Part shown: positions 24,977-34,154 of the stretch, one piece after another
How positions within the stretch are numbered: position 1 is the first letter of the stretch
Layout of the letters: each line of letters begins with the position of its first letter
Assembly: GCA_004015825.1 (NCBI GenBank)
Contig: SAYS01000005.1
Span: 62,001 to 126,000 of the forward strand
Length of the DNA: 64,000 nt
Origin: Halovenus amylolytica
GTDB taxonomy: Archaea > Halobacteriota > Halobacteria > Halobacteriales > Haloarculaceae
Direction of reading: 5' to 3'
Notes under the pieces: model-generated
What the model was told of the DNA's origin: nothing
The model's database searches: none
Seen by the model: the letters and a program-made list of their open reading frames with translations, nothing else
Translations under genes and position numbers: made by a program

Positions 24977-25437
24977 GCCAGAACGAACGGACCTTCGTGA
25001 TGATCAAGCCCGATGCCGTCCAGCGTGGGCTGATCGGCCAGATCATCTCCAGGTTCGAGGACCGTGGCTTTACGCTCGTCGGCGCGAAGTTCATGCAGAT
25101 CGACGACGAGCTCGCCCGCGAACATTACGCCGAACACGAGGACAAACCCTTCTTCGAGGATCTCGTGAGCTTCATCACCGCCGGTCCGGTGATGGCGATG
25201 GTCTGGGAAGGCAAAGACGTCACCCGGCAGGTCCGAAACATGATGGGTGCGACCGATCCCGCCGAAGCCGACATCGGGACGATCCGCGGCGATTTCGGCC
25301 TGGATCTGAGCCGGAACGTCATCCACGGCTCCGACCACGAGGACCCCGGCGCGAACGAACGGGAGATCGGCCTCTTCTTCGACGAGGACGAACTGACCGA
25401 CTGGGAGCAGATCGACGAAGACTGGCTGTACGAGTAG
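24973..25437 (+). CDS. ndk: Nucleoside diphosphate kinase
   Basis: A 154-residue Ndk. [13 protein letters not shown] at the start, the [21 protein letters not shown] core, and [22 protein letters not shown], which contains the phosphorylated histidine (IHGSD), are complete. It balances NTP pools by transfer of the gamma-phosphate of ATP. It begins within the end of rpl24e (ATGA). Such linkage to L7Ae-S28e-L24e is standard in archaea. Confidence 0.97.
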   Translation: MSQNERTFVMIKPDAVQRGLIGQIISRFEDRGFTLVGAKFMQIDDELAREHYAEHEDKPFFEDLVSFITAGPVMAMVWEGKDVTRQVRNMMGATDPAEADIGTIRGDFGLDLSRNVIHGSDHEDPGANEREIGLFFDEDELTDWEQIDEDWLYE

Positions 25438-25551
25438 CGCCAGCGGAGCTCACAATCGTTTTCACTTTCTTCGGGTCGTGAGAGACGACATCGATCGACG
25501 ACCAGAGCTAGTAGTACATTTCTACAAACAATTATAAAACGGGCGGGTGTA

Positions 25552-28170
25552 GTGTCAGAGAACACCGGTGAACAGTCGCCGAGTGACTCCAACGAAACAG
25601 ACATGACTGGATCGATCGCGGGCAGGTATGCGGAGTTGATCGCACACAGGAGCAAGACAGTCATCGCGCTCGTCGTGGTGGTCACGGCGCTGGTCACTGC
25701 TGGCGTCGCGGTCACCGAGACAGAAGCGGGTGACGTCGGTCGGTTCGACGTCGATTCGGAGGAGACACGCGCGGCGACGTTCGTTCAGGACAACTACGGT
25801 CAACAGGAGGGAGTCTTCTCGCAGATCGTCGTGAGAGAACGTGGCGGTGACGTGCTAACACTCGAATCGATGCAGCAGAGTCTGGCCCTCCAGCAGGAGA
25901 TACAGAACAGGCCGGAACTGGGGGAGACACTCCAGGGCGAGGGCTTCGTCGGACTCGAAAACGTCGTCGCGACGGCGGCCGTCTTCGAGCGAACTGATGG
26001 CCCGCCGCCGACCGAACAGCCATCACTCAAGGAACAGATCGACGCGCTCGATTCCCTCGACGAGACGGAGTTCGAGGCCTTGCTAACACGTGTTCTCGAT
26101 CCCGAATCGACCGTGCTGGGCGATGGGGACCCCTACCAGTTTCTGCCGAGCAGTTACACGCCGGGAGAGACGACCGCCGAGTCCCGGTTGACGCTTTTGA
26201 TCCAGACCGACGAGAGTTCGGAGAACGCGGATCCACAGGCTGCGTACGATGCCCAGGTGGCGATCGACGAACTCGTCGAAGAACAGTTCGACGATAGCTT
26301 CGTTTTCGGCCAGGGCGTCCGCGACGACGCCTCCTCGCGGGCGACAGGCGACAGTTTCGCCATCATCACTCCGGTTGCGCTGGTACTCATTCTGTTCGTC
26401 CTGGGCATCGCCTACCGCGACGTCCTCGATATTCTCCTGGCGTTCGTCGGTATCGTCGGCGTGATGGCCTGGCTGGGCGGCATCATGGGCTGGCTGGCGA
26501 TTCCGATGAACGTCATTCTCATCGCCGTCCCGTTCTTGCTCATCGGGCTGAGTATCGATTACGCCCTGCATATCGTGATGCGTTACCGGGAGGCACGGAG
26601 CGGCCGGCTGGACGAGCCGGGGAGTAGTGGTGCCGAGAGCCCGGCTCGGGCCATTCGTCCGGCGATGGTCGCCGGACTCGGGAGTGTAATTCTCGCGATT
26701 GCCGCCGCGACGTTCTCGACGGGGGTCGGATTCTTCTCGAATATCGTGAGCCCGCTGCCGGCCATTCGTGACTTCGCTGTCCTCAGTGCGGGTGGCATCC
26801 TCGCGACGTTCGTCATCTTCGGCGTGTTCGTCCCCGCAGCGAAGGTCGAACTGGATTCGCTGATCGAGGAACGGTTCGGACGAAACCGGGCGAAACCGGC
26901 CTTCGGTGTCGGCCGCGGCGTCGCCAATCGGTTGCTGTCCAGTGTCGCCGGGCTGGCCTCGCGCTCGCCAGTCGTCGTCATTGTCGTTGCCCTGTTGCTC
27001 GCGACGGGCGGTGCCTACGGCGCGACGACGATCGACACCGAGTTCAATCAGGCTGATTTCCTGCCCGAGGATCCCCCGGGCTGGACAGAGCAGCTGCCGG
27101 GCCCGCTCGAACCCGGCAGCTATACGATCGCCGACGAGTTCTCCTATTTGAGCAGCAACTTCGGGCTCCAGGGATCCGACGACCGGTCACAGATCCTGAT
27201 ACGTGGGAACGTGACCGACGACGCAGTGTTGCAATCGATCGAAAACGCGACTCGCACAGCAGACGCCCGCTCGATCGCAGTCCGACCCGATGGGCAGGCC
27301 GCAATCGAGGGGCCACAGACGGTACTCCGGGAGGTTGCCCGGGAGAACGAAACACTCGCGGGAGCAATTCAGGAGCGAGATACGACGGGGAACGGCCTGC
27401 CGGACAGCGACGTCACCGCCGTGTACGATCTTCTCTTCGAGATCGACGATGAGGCCGCCTCGGCGGTACTGAGTCGCGAAGACGGCGAGGTAACGTCGGC
27501 ACGGTTGCTCGTCGGTCTCAGAAGCGAGGAGTCTGCCCAGCAGATCGCTGCAGACACGCGAGCGGTCGCAACCAGTATCGAGGCGGGCGCACCGGGTGTT
27601 CGGGCTGTCGCGACTGGCGCTCCCGTCACGGAGGCAGTGCTCCAGGACGCACTGCTCGAAAACCTGATCCAAGCCTTCGCGATCACGCTCGTCGTGATTT
27701 TACTATTCCTGATCCTCCTGTTCTGGCGACAGTACGGACAACCGTCGCTGGGGGTGGTGGTCCTCGCACCGGTGGTCATCGCGCTGACCTGGCTGCTCGG
27801 TGCGATGGCGGTTCTCGGCATTCCGTTCAACAGCGAGACCGCAGTCATCACCAGCCTGGCAATCGGTCTGGGGGTGGACTACAGTATCCACGCTGGCGAG
27901 CGATATATCGCCGAACGCGAACGCCAGGATTCGCTGGAAGACGCACTGGAGGCGTCGGTGACCGGGACGGGCGGGGCACTCCTCGCGAGCGCAGGGACGA
28001 CAGCCGCCGGGTTCGGCGTGCTCGCACTCGCGCTTTCGCCCCCACTCCAGCGGTTCGGCCTGGTGACTGGATCGGCGATCGTACTGGCCTTTTTCGCCAG
28101 CGTGACGCTGTTACCCTGTCTGCTCGTGGTCCATGAACGGCTCACTCACTCGATCGGTCCGAACCGGTAA
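25552..28170 (+). CDS. RND/MMPL superfamily exporter
   Basis: An 872-residue membrane protein with two homologous halves. Each has one N-terminal helix, a large extracellular loop (about 50-245 and 470-695) and a block of five helices (about 260-430 and 705-865). SIDYALHIVMRYREAR and GVDYSIHAGERYIAERER are the paired GxDY motifs typical of the MMPL/HAE3 (hopanoid or lipid transporter) group. Direct export of lipid-like or hydrophobic compounds driven by an ion gradient is inferred. The start is uncertain: GTG 25552 gives a normal acidic N terminus, yet the TATA box ATTATAAAA at 25531-25539 would place transcription start nearer 25560 and favour ATG 25603. Confidence 0.9.
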   Translation: MSENTGEQSPSDSNETDMTGSIAGRYAELIAHRSKTVIALVVVVTALVTAGVAVTETEAGDVGRFDVDSEETRAATFVQDNYGQQEGVFSQIVVRERGGDVLTLESMQQSLALQQEIQNRPELGETLQGEGFVGLENVVATAAVFERTDGPPPTEQPSLKEQIDALDSLDETEFEALLTRVLDPESTVLGDGDPYQFLPSSYTPGETTAESRLTLLIQTDESSENADPQAAYDAQVAIDELVEEQFDDSFVFGQGVRDDASSRATGDSFAIITPVALVLILFVLGIAYRDVLDILLAFVGIVGVMAWLGGIMGWLAIPMNVILIAVPFLLIGLSIDYALHIVMRYREARSGRLDEPGSSGAESPARAIRPAMVAGLGSVILAIAAATFSTGVGFFSNIVSPLPAIRDFAVLSAGGILATFVIFGVFVPAAKVELDSLIEERFGRNRAKPAFGVGRGVANRLLSSVAGLASRSPVVVIVVALLLATGGAYGATTIDTEFNQADFLPEDPPGWTEQLPGPLEPGSYTIADEFSYLSSNFGLQGSDDRSQILIRGNVTDDAVLQSIENATRTADARSIAVRPDGQAAIEGPQTVLREVARENETLAGAIQERDTTGNGLPDSDVTAVYDLLFEIDDEAASAVLSREDGEVTSARLLVGLRSEESAQQIAADTRAVATSIEAGAPGVRAVATGAPVTEAVLQDALLENLIQAFAITLVVILLFLILLFWRQYGQPSLGVVVLAPVVIALTWLLGAMAVLGIPFNSETAVITSLAIGLGVDYSIHAGERYIAERERQDSLEDALEASVTGTGGALLASAGTTAAGFGVLALALSPPLQRFGLVTGSAIVLAFFASVTLLPCLLVVHERLTHSIGPNR

Positions 28171-28523
28171 CCGTCCCAGGACTGGCGGTCGGTCGCACGG
28201 AAACTCGCATCCGGATCGCGCAACTGCTCGACGTACACCGGTCGGACAGTATCGCCAACGTCGACGTCCTGTGTGGTCGAGCCGATCGCCCGGACCGTTC
28301 GATCGTCGACAGCGAACTCGACGACCGCGAGTGTGTTCGGCTCGCGGACTCCAGTCGGCGAGGCAGAAACTGTCGTCCACGTCAGCACTTCCCCCTCCCG
28401 GTCCGAGAGATCGACGGTTCCAGTCTGGGGCTCTCCACACTCCGGACACCGAGTGTGGGCGGGATAGGTGAGGTGTCCGTTTTCGCATTCGTGGGCCTCG
28501 AAGGCGGTCGGTTGCCCGGTCAT
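28146..28523 (-). CDS. DUF35 OB-fold zinc-ribbon protein (thiolase partner)
   Basis: A 125-residue protein with a rubredoxin-like zinc ribbon (HECENGHLTYPAHTRCPECGE) at 10-32 followed by an OB fold. DUF35 proteins form complexes with archaeal thiolase and HMG-CoA synthase, channelling acyl-CoA between sites. The gene starts inside the 3' end of the thiolase gene by ATGA overlap, exactly the arrangement of known pairs. Its own 3' end overlaps the convergent exporter gene by 25 bp. Confidence 0.9.
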   Translation of the reverse strand: MTGQPTAFEAHECENGHLTYPAHTRCPECGEPQTGTVDLSDREGEVLTWTTVSASPTGVREPNTLAVVEFAVDDRTVRAIGSTTQDVDVGDTVRPVYVEQLRDPDASFRATDRQSWDGYRFGPIE

Positions 28524-29671
28524 CGGTCTGCCTCCAGAATCGCGGTCGTGACACAGTTCCCGAAGCCGCCGACGTTGCAGGTCAGCCCGCGCTCTGCGCT
28601 GACCTGTCGCTGTCCGGCCTCGCCGAGCAACTGTCTGTAGATCTCGACGGCCTGTGCGACTCCCGTTGCACCCAGCGGGTGGCCCCGGGCCTTCAGTCCT
28701 CCAGAGGTGTTGACTGGCAGTTCACCTGACGGTGCTGTCCGGCCCTCCGGAGCCCACTGCCACCCCTTCCCACGGTCGGCGAAGCCCAGCGCCTCCAGCT
28801 GGAGTGGTTCGAGCAGCGTGACCATGTCGTGTAACTCGGCGATATCGATATCGGCTGGCTCGCAGTCGGCCATCTCGAAGGCCTGCTTGCCACTCTCCGC
28901 GACTGCACCCATCCAGGTCGGCTCCTCACGTTCGTGGACGACGTGGGTATCGGACGCACCGGCGACGCCCGACAGCCGGACGAACTCGTCGGTGTACTCC
29001 TCAGCGACGGGGACCGGACAGAACAGAAGCGCCGCGCTGCCGTCGGTCACTGGACAGTAGTCGTAGAGTCGGAGTGGGTCGGCGACAACCGGACTCGAAA
29101 GGACATCTTCGGTGTCAATTTCCTTGTGAAACTGTGCGTCGGGGTTGTCCAGAGCGTTCCCGTGATTTTTGACTGCCACCTCGGCGAGACTCTCGCGGGG
29201 TACGTCGAACCGATCCAGATACCGGCGGGCAGTCAGCCCCGCAAAAGAAGGGAGGGTTACTCCGTGGCTGTATTCGACGGGGTGCGTGAGCGAGGCGATG
29301 ATATCCGAGGAGTCGCCCGTACTGCGGTGGGTCATCTTCTCGCCGCCGACCAGCAGCGTCATCTCGCTCGCACCGGAGGCGATCGACTGCCAGGCGGCGT
29401 ACAGCCCGGCCCCACCCGAGGCGGAGGTCTGGCCGACACGCTGTGTGTAGGCCGGCGTGACGCCGATATCTGCTGCGAGCGCGTTCATCACGCCGGTCGT
29501 CCCCTCGAACTCCCCACTCGCCATATTCGAGACGTAGAGGTGATCGACCGTCTCGGTCGAGATTCCGGCGTCGGCGAGACAGTCGACTGTGGCCGTCGCG
29601 AGCAGGTCGTCGAGCCAGGCCGACCGCTGCCCGAACGGTGTCATCGCCGCCCCGATCACTGCAACATCCAT
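28520..29671 (-). CDS. Thiolase-family protein with serine in place of the nucleophilic cysteine
   Basis: A 383-residue archaeal SCP2/thiolase-type protein. MDVAVIGAAMTPFGQR, VGQTSASGGAGLYAA, ELHDMVTLLEP, GGLKARGHPLGATG and CNVGGFGNC mark the family in order. In active archaeal thiolases the first loop reads CASG; here residue 83 is serine (codon TCC), whereas the HDxF-type His, the GHP His and the C-terminal Cys are kept. It may act on CoA thioesters without full thiolytic chemistry, or use the second cysteine. It is paired with a DUF35 protein. The gene has a divergent promoter region shared with an ABC ATPase. Confidence 0.9.
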   Translation of the reverse strand: MDVAVIGAAMTPFGQRSAWLDDLLATATVDCLADAGISTETVDHLYVSNMASGEFEGTTGVMNALAADIGVTPAYTQRVGQTSASGGAGLYAAWQSIASGASEMTLLVGGEKMTHRSTGDSSDIIASLTHPVEYSHGVTLPSFAGLTARRYLDRFDVPRESLAEVAVKNHGNALDNPDAQFHKEIDTEDVLSSPVVADPLRLYDYCPVTDGSAALLFCPVPVAEEYTDEFVRLSGVAGASDTHVVHEREEPTWMGAVAESGKQAFEMADCEPADIDIAELHDMVTLLEPLQLEALGFADRGKGWQWAPEGRTAPSGELPVNTSGGLKARGHPLGATGVAQAVEIYRQLLGEAGQRQVSAERGLTCNVGGFGNCVTTAILEADR

Positions 29672-29750
29672 ACGAAACTCCTCGCGGGCCGGGATTGTGT
29701 CGGTTTCGGTCGTGTGAGTCCAGCAACAACTCCGCCAGCGCAGAAGCGAT

Positions 29751-29774
29751 AGATATTTTTGGCTTGCCTAAAAA
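29751..29774 (+). promoter_or_regulatory. Promoter with DtxR/Idr-like operator before the ABC ATPase
   Basis: A TATA-like AGATATTTTT at 29751-29760 runs into TTTTTGGCTTGCCTAAAAA at 29756-29774, an almost perfect palindrome around GGC-TT-GCC. It resembles the TTTAGGC-N2-GCCTAAA site bound by DtxR-family iron or manganese regulators (Idr, SirR) in haloarchaea, with one mismatch. Binding here would block TBP or TFB. Confidence 0.55.
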
Positions 29775-29788
29775 GATAACTGTAGAAA

Positions 29789-29857
29789 ATGTTCGTCTCG
29801 ACTGCAGTTTCTGATTCGCGTGCCTGTATCGCAGGGGGGGAGCCACTCTACGCATGA
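29789..29857 (+). CDS. Short upstream ORF overlapping the ABC ATPase start
   Basis: ATG 29789 opens a 22-codon frame (MFVSTAVSDSRA...) whose TGA at 29855-29857 overlaps the ATPase ATG at 29854. Its ATG is close to where transcription from the TATA box would begin. It may couple translation to the ABC gene or be accidental. Confidence 0.3.
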   Translation: MFVSTAVSDSRACIAGGEPLYA

Positions 29858-31002
29858 CGATGTCACAATCCGAGCTACAGTCACGAATCGAGACAGAGGA
29901 AACGGAGAGAGCCTGGTCGGGAGAACAGCGCTCAAAGACCGGTGAAACGGTTCTGGAGATCGACGAGTTGACCCGGGAGTACGGACCGGAGACCGCGGTC
30001 GACTCCTTTTCGCTCTCGGTTCAGGAGGGAGAGCTGTTGACACTGCTCGGCCCATCGGGCTGTGGAAAGACGACCATGCTCCGGATGATCGCTGGCCTGG
30101 AACAGCCGACCGACGGCACGATCACGATCGCCGGCGAGTCGGTCTCCGATAGCCAGGCATCCACGGCCCCCGAAAACCGGGACGTCGGGCTCGTATTCCA
30201 GGATTTTGCGCTGTTCCCCCATCTCACGGTTGCCGAGAACATCACCTTCGGGATCAGGGAGTGGGAGACGGACCGGAAAGAACGTCGGCTCGACGAACTG
30301 CTCGCGCTCGTCGGGCTGGAAGACCATCGGGACAAACCGCCCGAGGAACTCTCCGGTGGCCAGCAACAGCGGGTCGCGCTCGCCCGGTCGCTCGCCCCCG
30401 AGCCGGATATTCTCCTGCTCGACGAGCCCTTTTCGAATCTGGACGTTCGGCTGCGCATCGAGATGCGCGAGGAGATCCGGCGGATTCTCAAGGCAGCAGG
30501 CGTGACGGCAATCTCGGTCACCCACGACCAGGAAGAAGCGCTGTCGATCTCGGACCGTGTCGCGATCATGAACGACGGCAAACTCGAACAGGTCGGCCAG
30601 CCAGAGGTCGTCTTCGAGAACCCCGAGTCACGCTTCGTCGCGAGTTTCCTCGGCCGGGCGAGTTTCCTCACCGGCCGTGTCCGCGGTGACACCGTCGAAA
30701 CGAAGCTGGGACAGCTCGGCACCGATCAGCTCAACGGGCCAGTGGCAGCCTACGACGGCGCACAGATCGATCTGCTCGTCCGCCCGGACGATCTGGAAGC
30801 GGTCCCGACGAAGGAGGCGACGGCCGACGGCCACGTCGCCCACCGACAGTACAACGGCCCGAACTTCGTCTACCGTGTGAAACTGACCAACGGCACGACA
30901 GTCCGATGTCTCCACAACCACGTCGAGACGTTCGAACACGACCAGCCCGTCGCCGTCAATATTTCTGCCGATCACGAACTCGCGTGGTATCCGACCGAGT
31001 GA
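29854..31002 (+). CDS. ABC transporter ATP-binding protein, PotA/FbpC/CysA type
   Basis: A 382-residue ATPase. Walker A GPSGCGKTT (66-74), the Q-loop in LVFQDFALFPHLTV, signature LSGGQQQRVAL (166-176), Walker B ILLLDEPFSNLD (187-198) and the H-loop SVTHDQEEAL are all intact. A TOBE-like domain occupies about 265-382. This group energises uptake of iron, spermidine, sulfate or other small anions. No permease or binding protein is next to it, so it may serve subunits encoded elsewhere. A DtxR-like operator at its promoter suggests iron or manganese control and thus Fe(III) import. ATG 29860 is an alternative start. Confidence 0.88.
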   Translation: MTMSQSELQSRIETEETERAWSGEQRSKTGETVLEIDELTREYGPETAVDSFSLSVQEGELLTLLGPSGCGKTTMLRMIAGLEQPTDGTITIAGESVSDSQASTAPENRDVGLVFQDFALFPHLTVAENITFGIREWETDRKERRLDELLALVGLEDHRDKPPEELSGGQQQRVALARSLAPEPDILLLDEPFSNLDVRLRIEMREEIRRILKAAGVTAISVTHDQEEALSISDRVAIMNDGKLEQVGQPEVVFENPESRFVASFLGRASFLTGRVRGDTVETKLGQLGTDQLNGPVAAYDGAQIDLLVRPDDLEAVPTKEATADGHVAHRQYNGPNFVYRVKLTNGTTVRCLHNHVETFEHDQPVAVNISADHELAWYPTE

Positions 31003-31003
31003 G

Positions 31004-32263
31004 TCAGACCTGCTCGATAGCCCGCTGACCGGCCTCGTACCCCGTGAGGATAGCAACGCCATCTGTCGACTGTTCTGCGATCACGTTCGTCGTTTCGAGG
31101 AGCTGTCCCGCCGCGTACAGGTTCGAGTACACTGGCCCGCTGCTCCCGGCTGGCTGGAGCTGATCGTCGGTCTCGACGCCGACACGGACTGCGTCGTGGT
31201 CGCCGAGAAACTCCGCTGCCGTCCAGTCCTGACGACTCGACGGCGCCTGCACCGGACAGTCGAACAGTGGTTCGGTGATCTCACTTCGATTACTGACGAG
31301 GCCACCCGACTGGAGACCACCAGTCGCCAGTACGAACGCAGATGCTTCGAAGGACTCCACTGCCGTCCGGATTGTATCGATCTGCCCATCGGCGGTTTCG
31401 GCTCCCGCGAGCGAGACGTCACGTTCGATCGAGACGCCGGCCGCTTCGAGCGCAGCATCGAGTCGGGCTTCGAGTCGCCGGCCCGGAATACTCGGGGCGC
31501 CGACCGGGATCTCGAACAGCCGAACCCCCAGTGTCGCTTCGAGTTCCGTCCGGATCGCTTCGGCACTCTGTTCACCCAGGACTGCCGGGACGCCGATCCG
31601 TGGTTCGACGTCCAACACTGATCGGAGCGCATCGGCGAGGGAGTCGCGGTACATCTCCTCGCCCGACTCCAGCGACTTGGCGAAGGCGGGAGCGGCCGGC
31701 ACCGAATCGACTGGCACTGCGGTCGTGATCGACGAATCAGTCACGTCGTAGGGGAGCAGCTCGGTCAACCGGTCGGCAGCCAGTTGTGCGTCGAGGTCCG
31801 GAAGGCGGTCGAACCCCACGAGCCGTATCGGCTGACCAGTACTGACGATGCCCGCTGCGATACTCTCCGGATAGCGCGAGGCCGGCTTCGTCGTCCCGAC
31901 AGCAGTCGGGAAGAGCGCGTTCTGGTCGGTGTGGTCGCCAGCGTAGCTCTCGCCAGTCGCGTCGTCGAAAACCGCGAGCGCTTCCTCGATGCGATCCGGG
32001 CCGAGGTTCGCATACCAGTGGTCGGCCGGAAGCTGCTCGATTGCCGACAGCGGCTCCGAGAATGGCTCGTCGCCCTCCGGCAGATAGCCGAGCACGTCGA
32101 TCAGACCCGAATGTGCCCGAAACTGGTCGTCCGACGGGCAAAGCAGGCGAACCGATGCCGATCGGTCCTGCCGAGCAGCGGCGAGAGCTGCTGTGTAGCC
32201 CGCCAGACCGCCGCCGACGACGACGAGGTCGTCCGAGCGTTCATTTTTTGAGTCCTCAGTCAT
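31004..32263 (-). CDS. glpB: Glycerol-3-phosphate dehydrogenase subunit GlpB
   Basis: A 419-residue flavoprotein subunit. The N-terminal DDLVVVGGGLAGYTAALAAAR dinucleotide-binding motif and the C-terminal PVYSNLYAAGQLLETTNV segment fit GlpB of the anaerobic-type GlpABC complex. In haloarchaea this complex oxidises glycerol-3-phosphate to dihydroxyacetone phosphate, feeding electrons to the membrane in glycerol use. The ATG at 32263 overlaps the glpA 3' end by 8 bp. glpC, which usually follows, is absent: the next gene is the convergent ABC ATPase only one base on. Confidence 0.92.
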   Translation of the reverse strand: MTEDSKNERSDDLVVVGGGLAGYTAALAAARQDRSASVRLLCPSDDQFRAHSGLIDVLGYLPEGDEPFSEPLSAIEQLPADHWYANLGPDRIEEALAVFDDATGESYAGDHTDQNALFPTAVGTTKPASRYPESIAAGIVSTGQPIRLVGFDRLPDLDAQLAADRLTELLPYDVTDSSITTAVPVDSVPAAPAFAKSLESGEEMYRDSLADALRSVLDVEPRIGVPAVLGEQSAEAIRTELEATLGVRLFEIPVGAPSIPGRRLEARLDAALEAAGVSIERDVSLAGAETADGQIDTIRTAVESFEASAFVLATGGLQSGGLVSNRSEITEPLFDCPVQAPSSRQDWTAAEFLGDHDAVRVGVETDDQLQPAGSSGPVYSNLYAAGQLLETTNVIAEQSTDGVAILTGYEAGQRAIEQV

Positions 32264-34058
32264 GGACGACCGCCTCACACATCGTCGGTCGCTCACGTTC
32301 GTCCGGTTCGGGGCCAGCGTCGAACGCGTCCAGATCGATCTCTTCGTCGGGCGGTGATCGGCGGTTCAGCACAGCCGCGTGGTAGTCGTAATCGTCGAGT
32401 GCGGCCGCGAGCTGGGTTCCCCAGAGAGTCCCACGCCGGCCCTGCCAGCGACTCGCGAGCAGATACTGGAGTGATTCCTCGACTGTCTCGACGTCGTGGT
32501 CGGGATAGAGCTGGCTGGCGATCCGGTGGCCACAGCGGCCACCCTGACACGCACCCATCGTCGCCCCCGTTCTGATCCGAACGTCCGTGAGATCTGTGCC
32601 ACGTACGTCGTCGCTTTCCAGCGCTGCTTCGACGGCACTCCTGGTGACTGACCGAGTTTCACAGAGCACCGGATCGTGCGTCGCGTCCCCTGCAGCGGCT
32701 TCCGCCGCCGAGCTTGCCGTGTCGACCATCGACCTGCCGCCGCTGGCGCCCGAATTCGGGGTCGGGTCGGGGAGAGGTATCTCGTCAGTCTGACAGTCGC
32801 GATCGATTCCGAACTCCCGGCAGACGCGGTTGACGACCTGTTTGGCCACCAGTCGATGCGTCGTCAGGGTGCCGCCGATCACGCTGAGCATCCCCCACTG
32901 GTCGTCGTATTTCTCGTGGTCGATCATCGTCGCACCGGGCCCGTAGGGATGATCCTTGCTGCTTCTGTGCTGGGTCCACACTCCCGAGTAGGAGCGAAGC
33001 ACTGTCGCGTCTTCGAGATTCTCGACTGGCATCTCGTCGATCGCCTGCTCGACTGCGTCGTCGCCACCCGTGATCGGTCCGAGCACCGCGTTGCCCCAGA
33101 ACTGTGAGAGGGAGAGCGGAAGCTCCGGATCGTACTGCGTGTACGTGTGTGCAGGCTCCTCGTCGAGAACGAGCATCCGACCACGGGTCCGCGACAGCGG
33201 GAGTGTGATTCCTGCTTTCGCTGCGATTCGATCCGCCCACGCGCCCGTCGCGTTGACCACAAAATCGGCGTCGATATCCTCGCTTTCCCCGGACTCTGCG
33301 GAATCGTCTTCGGTCACCCCGGTGAAACTCCGCTGGACTGCACCGGGCATCCCCTCGCGGCCCGATCCATCGTCCTCGTCTGTGTCGACTTCCGATCCGG
33401 TTTCCTCCGCCGGCTGCTCGTCCGCCGCGGTCTCCCCGTCAGGGCCGGCGCTGGGATCTACCTCGACACCGGTGGTCGGTGCAGGGTGGGAGTCGGTCGT
33501 GGGTTCGTACTCGACTGTGACACCGGCGATGCGGCCGTCTTCGAACGTGATATCTTCGACAGTAGCGCCGGTCTCGATCTCCGCGCCGAACTCACGCGCA
33601 CCTGCAGCGTTCGACAGTGTCAGTTTGAACGGATCGACGGCAGCTTCCGGGACACGGATCGCCTGTGTGACGCTTCCGTCCAGTTCCGTCGCGTCGATCT
33701 CCGATCCGGAGAGTTCCTGGAAGGGGATCGAACACGCCTCGCAGGCGGCCATGTAGTCGCCGAACTGGTCGTCACTGTCGGGTTGTTCGGTGATGACGGT
33801 CGCTGTGCTCCGGACGCAGTGGTCGGCAATCTCGCGGAGAAGTTGGCTTTCGGCCTGACAGCGCCGCGCACCGGCCTTGTCGGTGGCCGCGAACCGGGCG
33901 CCGCTGTACAGCATCCCGTGCATCCGTCCGGTCGTGCCCTCGGTCAGCGTGCCCTGCTCGACGAGTGTGACCTCCAGCCCGCGGATCGCGAAATCACGGG
34001 CGATCGCGGTTCCGAGCACGCCGCCGCCGACGATCAGAACGTGTGGCGTATACCCCAT
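32256..34058 (-). CDS. glpA: Glycerol-3-phosphate dehydrogenase subunit GlpA with acidic insertion
   Basis: A 600-residue FAD enzyme. HVLIVGGGVLGTAIARDFA binds FAD; the catalytic domain runs to about 425; a C-terminal BFD-like [2Fe-2S] domain (about 465-530) holds the cysteines in VLCETRSVTR and GACQGGRCGHR. An insertion of about 80 acidic, low-complexity residues at 184-262 interrupts the FAD domain and makes the protein longer than usual (about 570 or fewer). The TATA-like CTTATACTG on the complementary side at about 34089 lies near the expected promoter distance. It catalyses the first step of glycerol-3-phosphate catabolism with GlpB. Confidence 0.93.
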   Translation of the reverse strand: MGYTPHVLIVGGGVLGTAIARDFAIRGLEVTLVEQGTLTEGTTGRMHGMLYSGARFAATDKAGARRCQAESQLLREIADHCVRSTATVITEQPDSDDQFGDYMAACEACSIPFQELSGSEIDATELDGSVTQAIRVPEAAVDPFKLTLSNAAGAREFGAEIETGATVEDITFEDGRIAGVTVEYEPTTDSHPAPTTGVEVDPSAGPDGETAADEQPAEETGSEVDTDEDDGSGREGMPGAVQRSFTGVTEDDSAESGESEDIDADFVVNATGAWADRIAAKAGITLPLSRTRGRMLVLDEEPAHTYTQYDPELPLSLSQFWGNAVLGPITGGDDAVEQAIDEMPVENLEDATVLRSYSGVWTQHRSSKDHPYGPGATMIDHEKYDDQWGMLSVIGGTLTTHRLVAKQVVNRVCREFGIDRDCQTDEIPLPDPTPNSGASGGRSMVDTASSAAEAAAGDATHDPVLCETRSVTRSAVEAALESDDVRGTDLTDVRIRTGATMGACQGGRCGHRIASQLYPDHDVETVEESLQYLLASRWQGRRGTLWGTQLAAALDDYDYHAAVLNRRSPPDEEIDLDAFDAGPEPDERERPTMCEAVVHD

Positions 34059-34154
34059 TCAATCGGTCGTGTCTGCGGGGCGCGGACACTTATACTGTCT
34101 GGAAAATCGCCGGGCGAAGTCGGCGACAGAGTAGTCTTCGACGAAAACAGTCGT

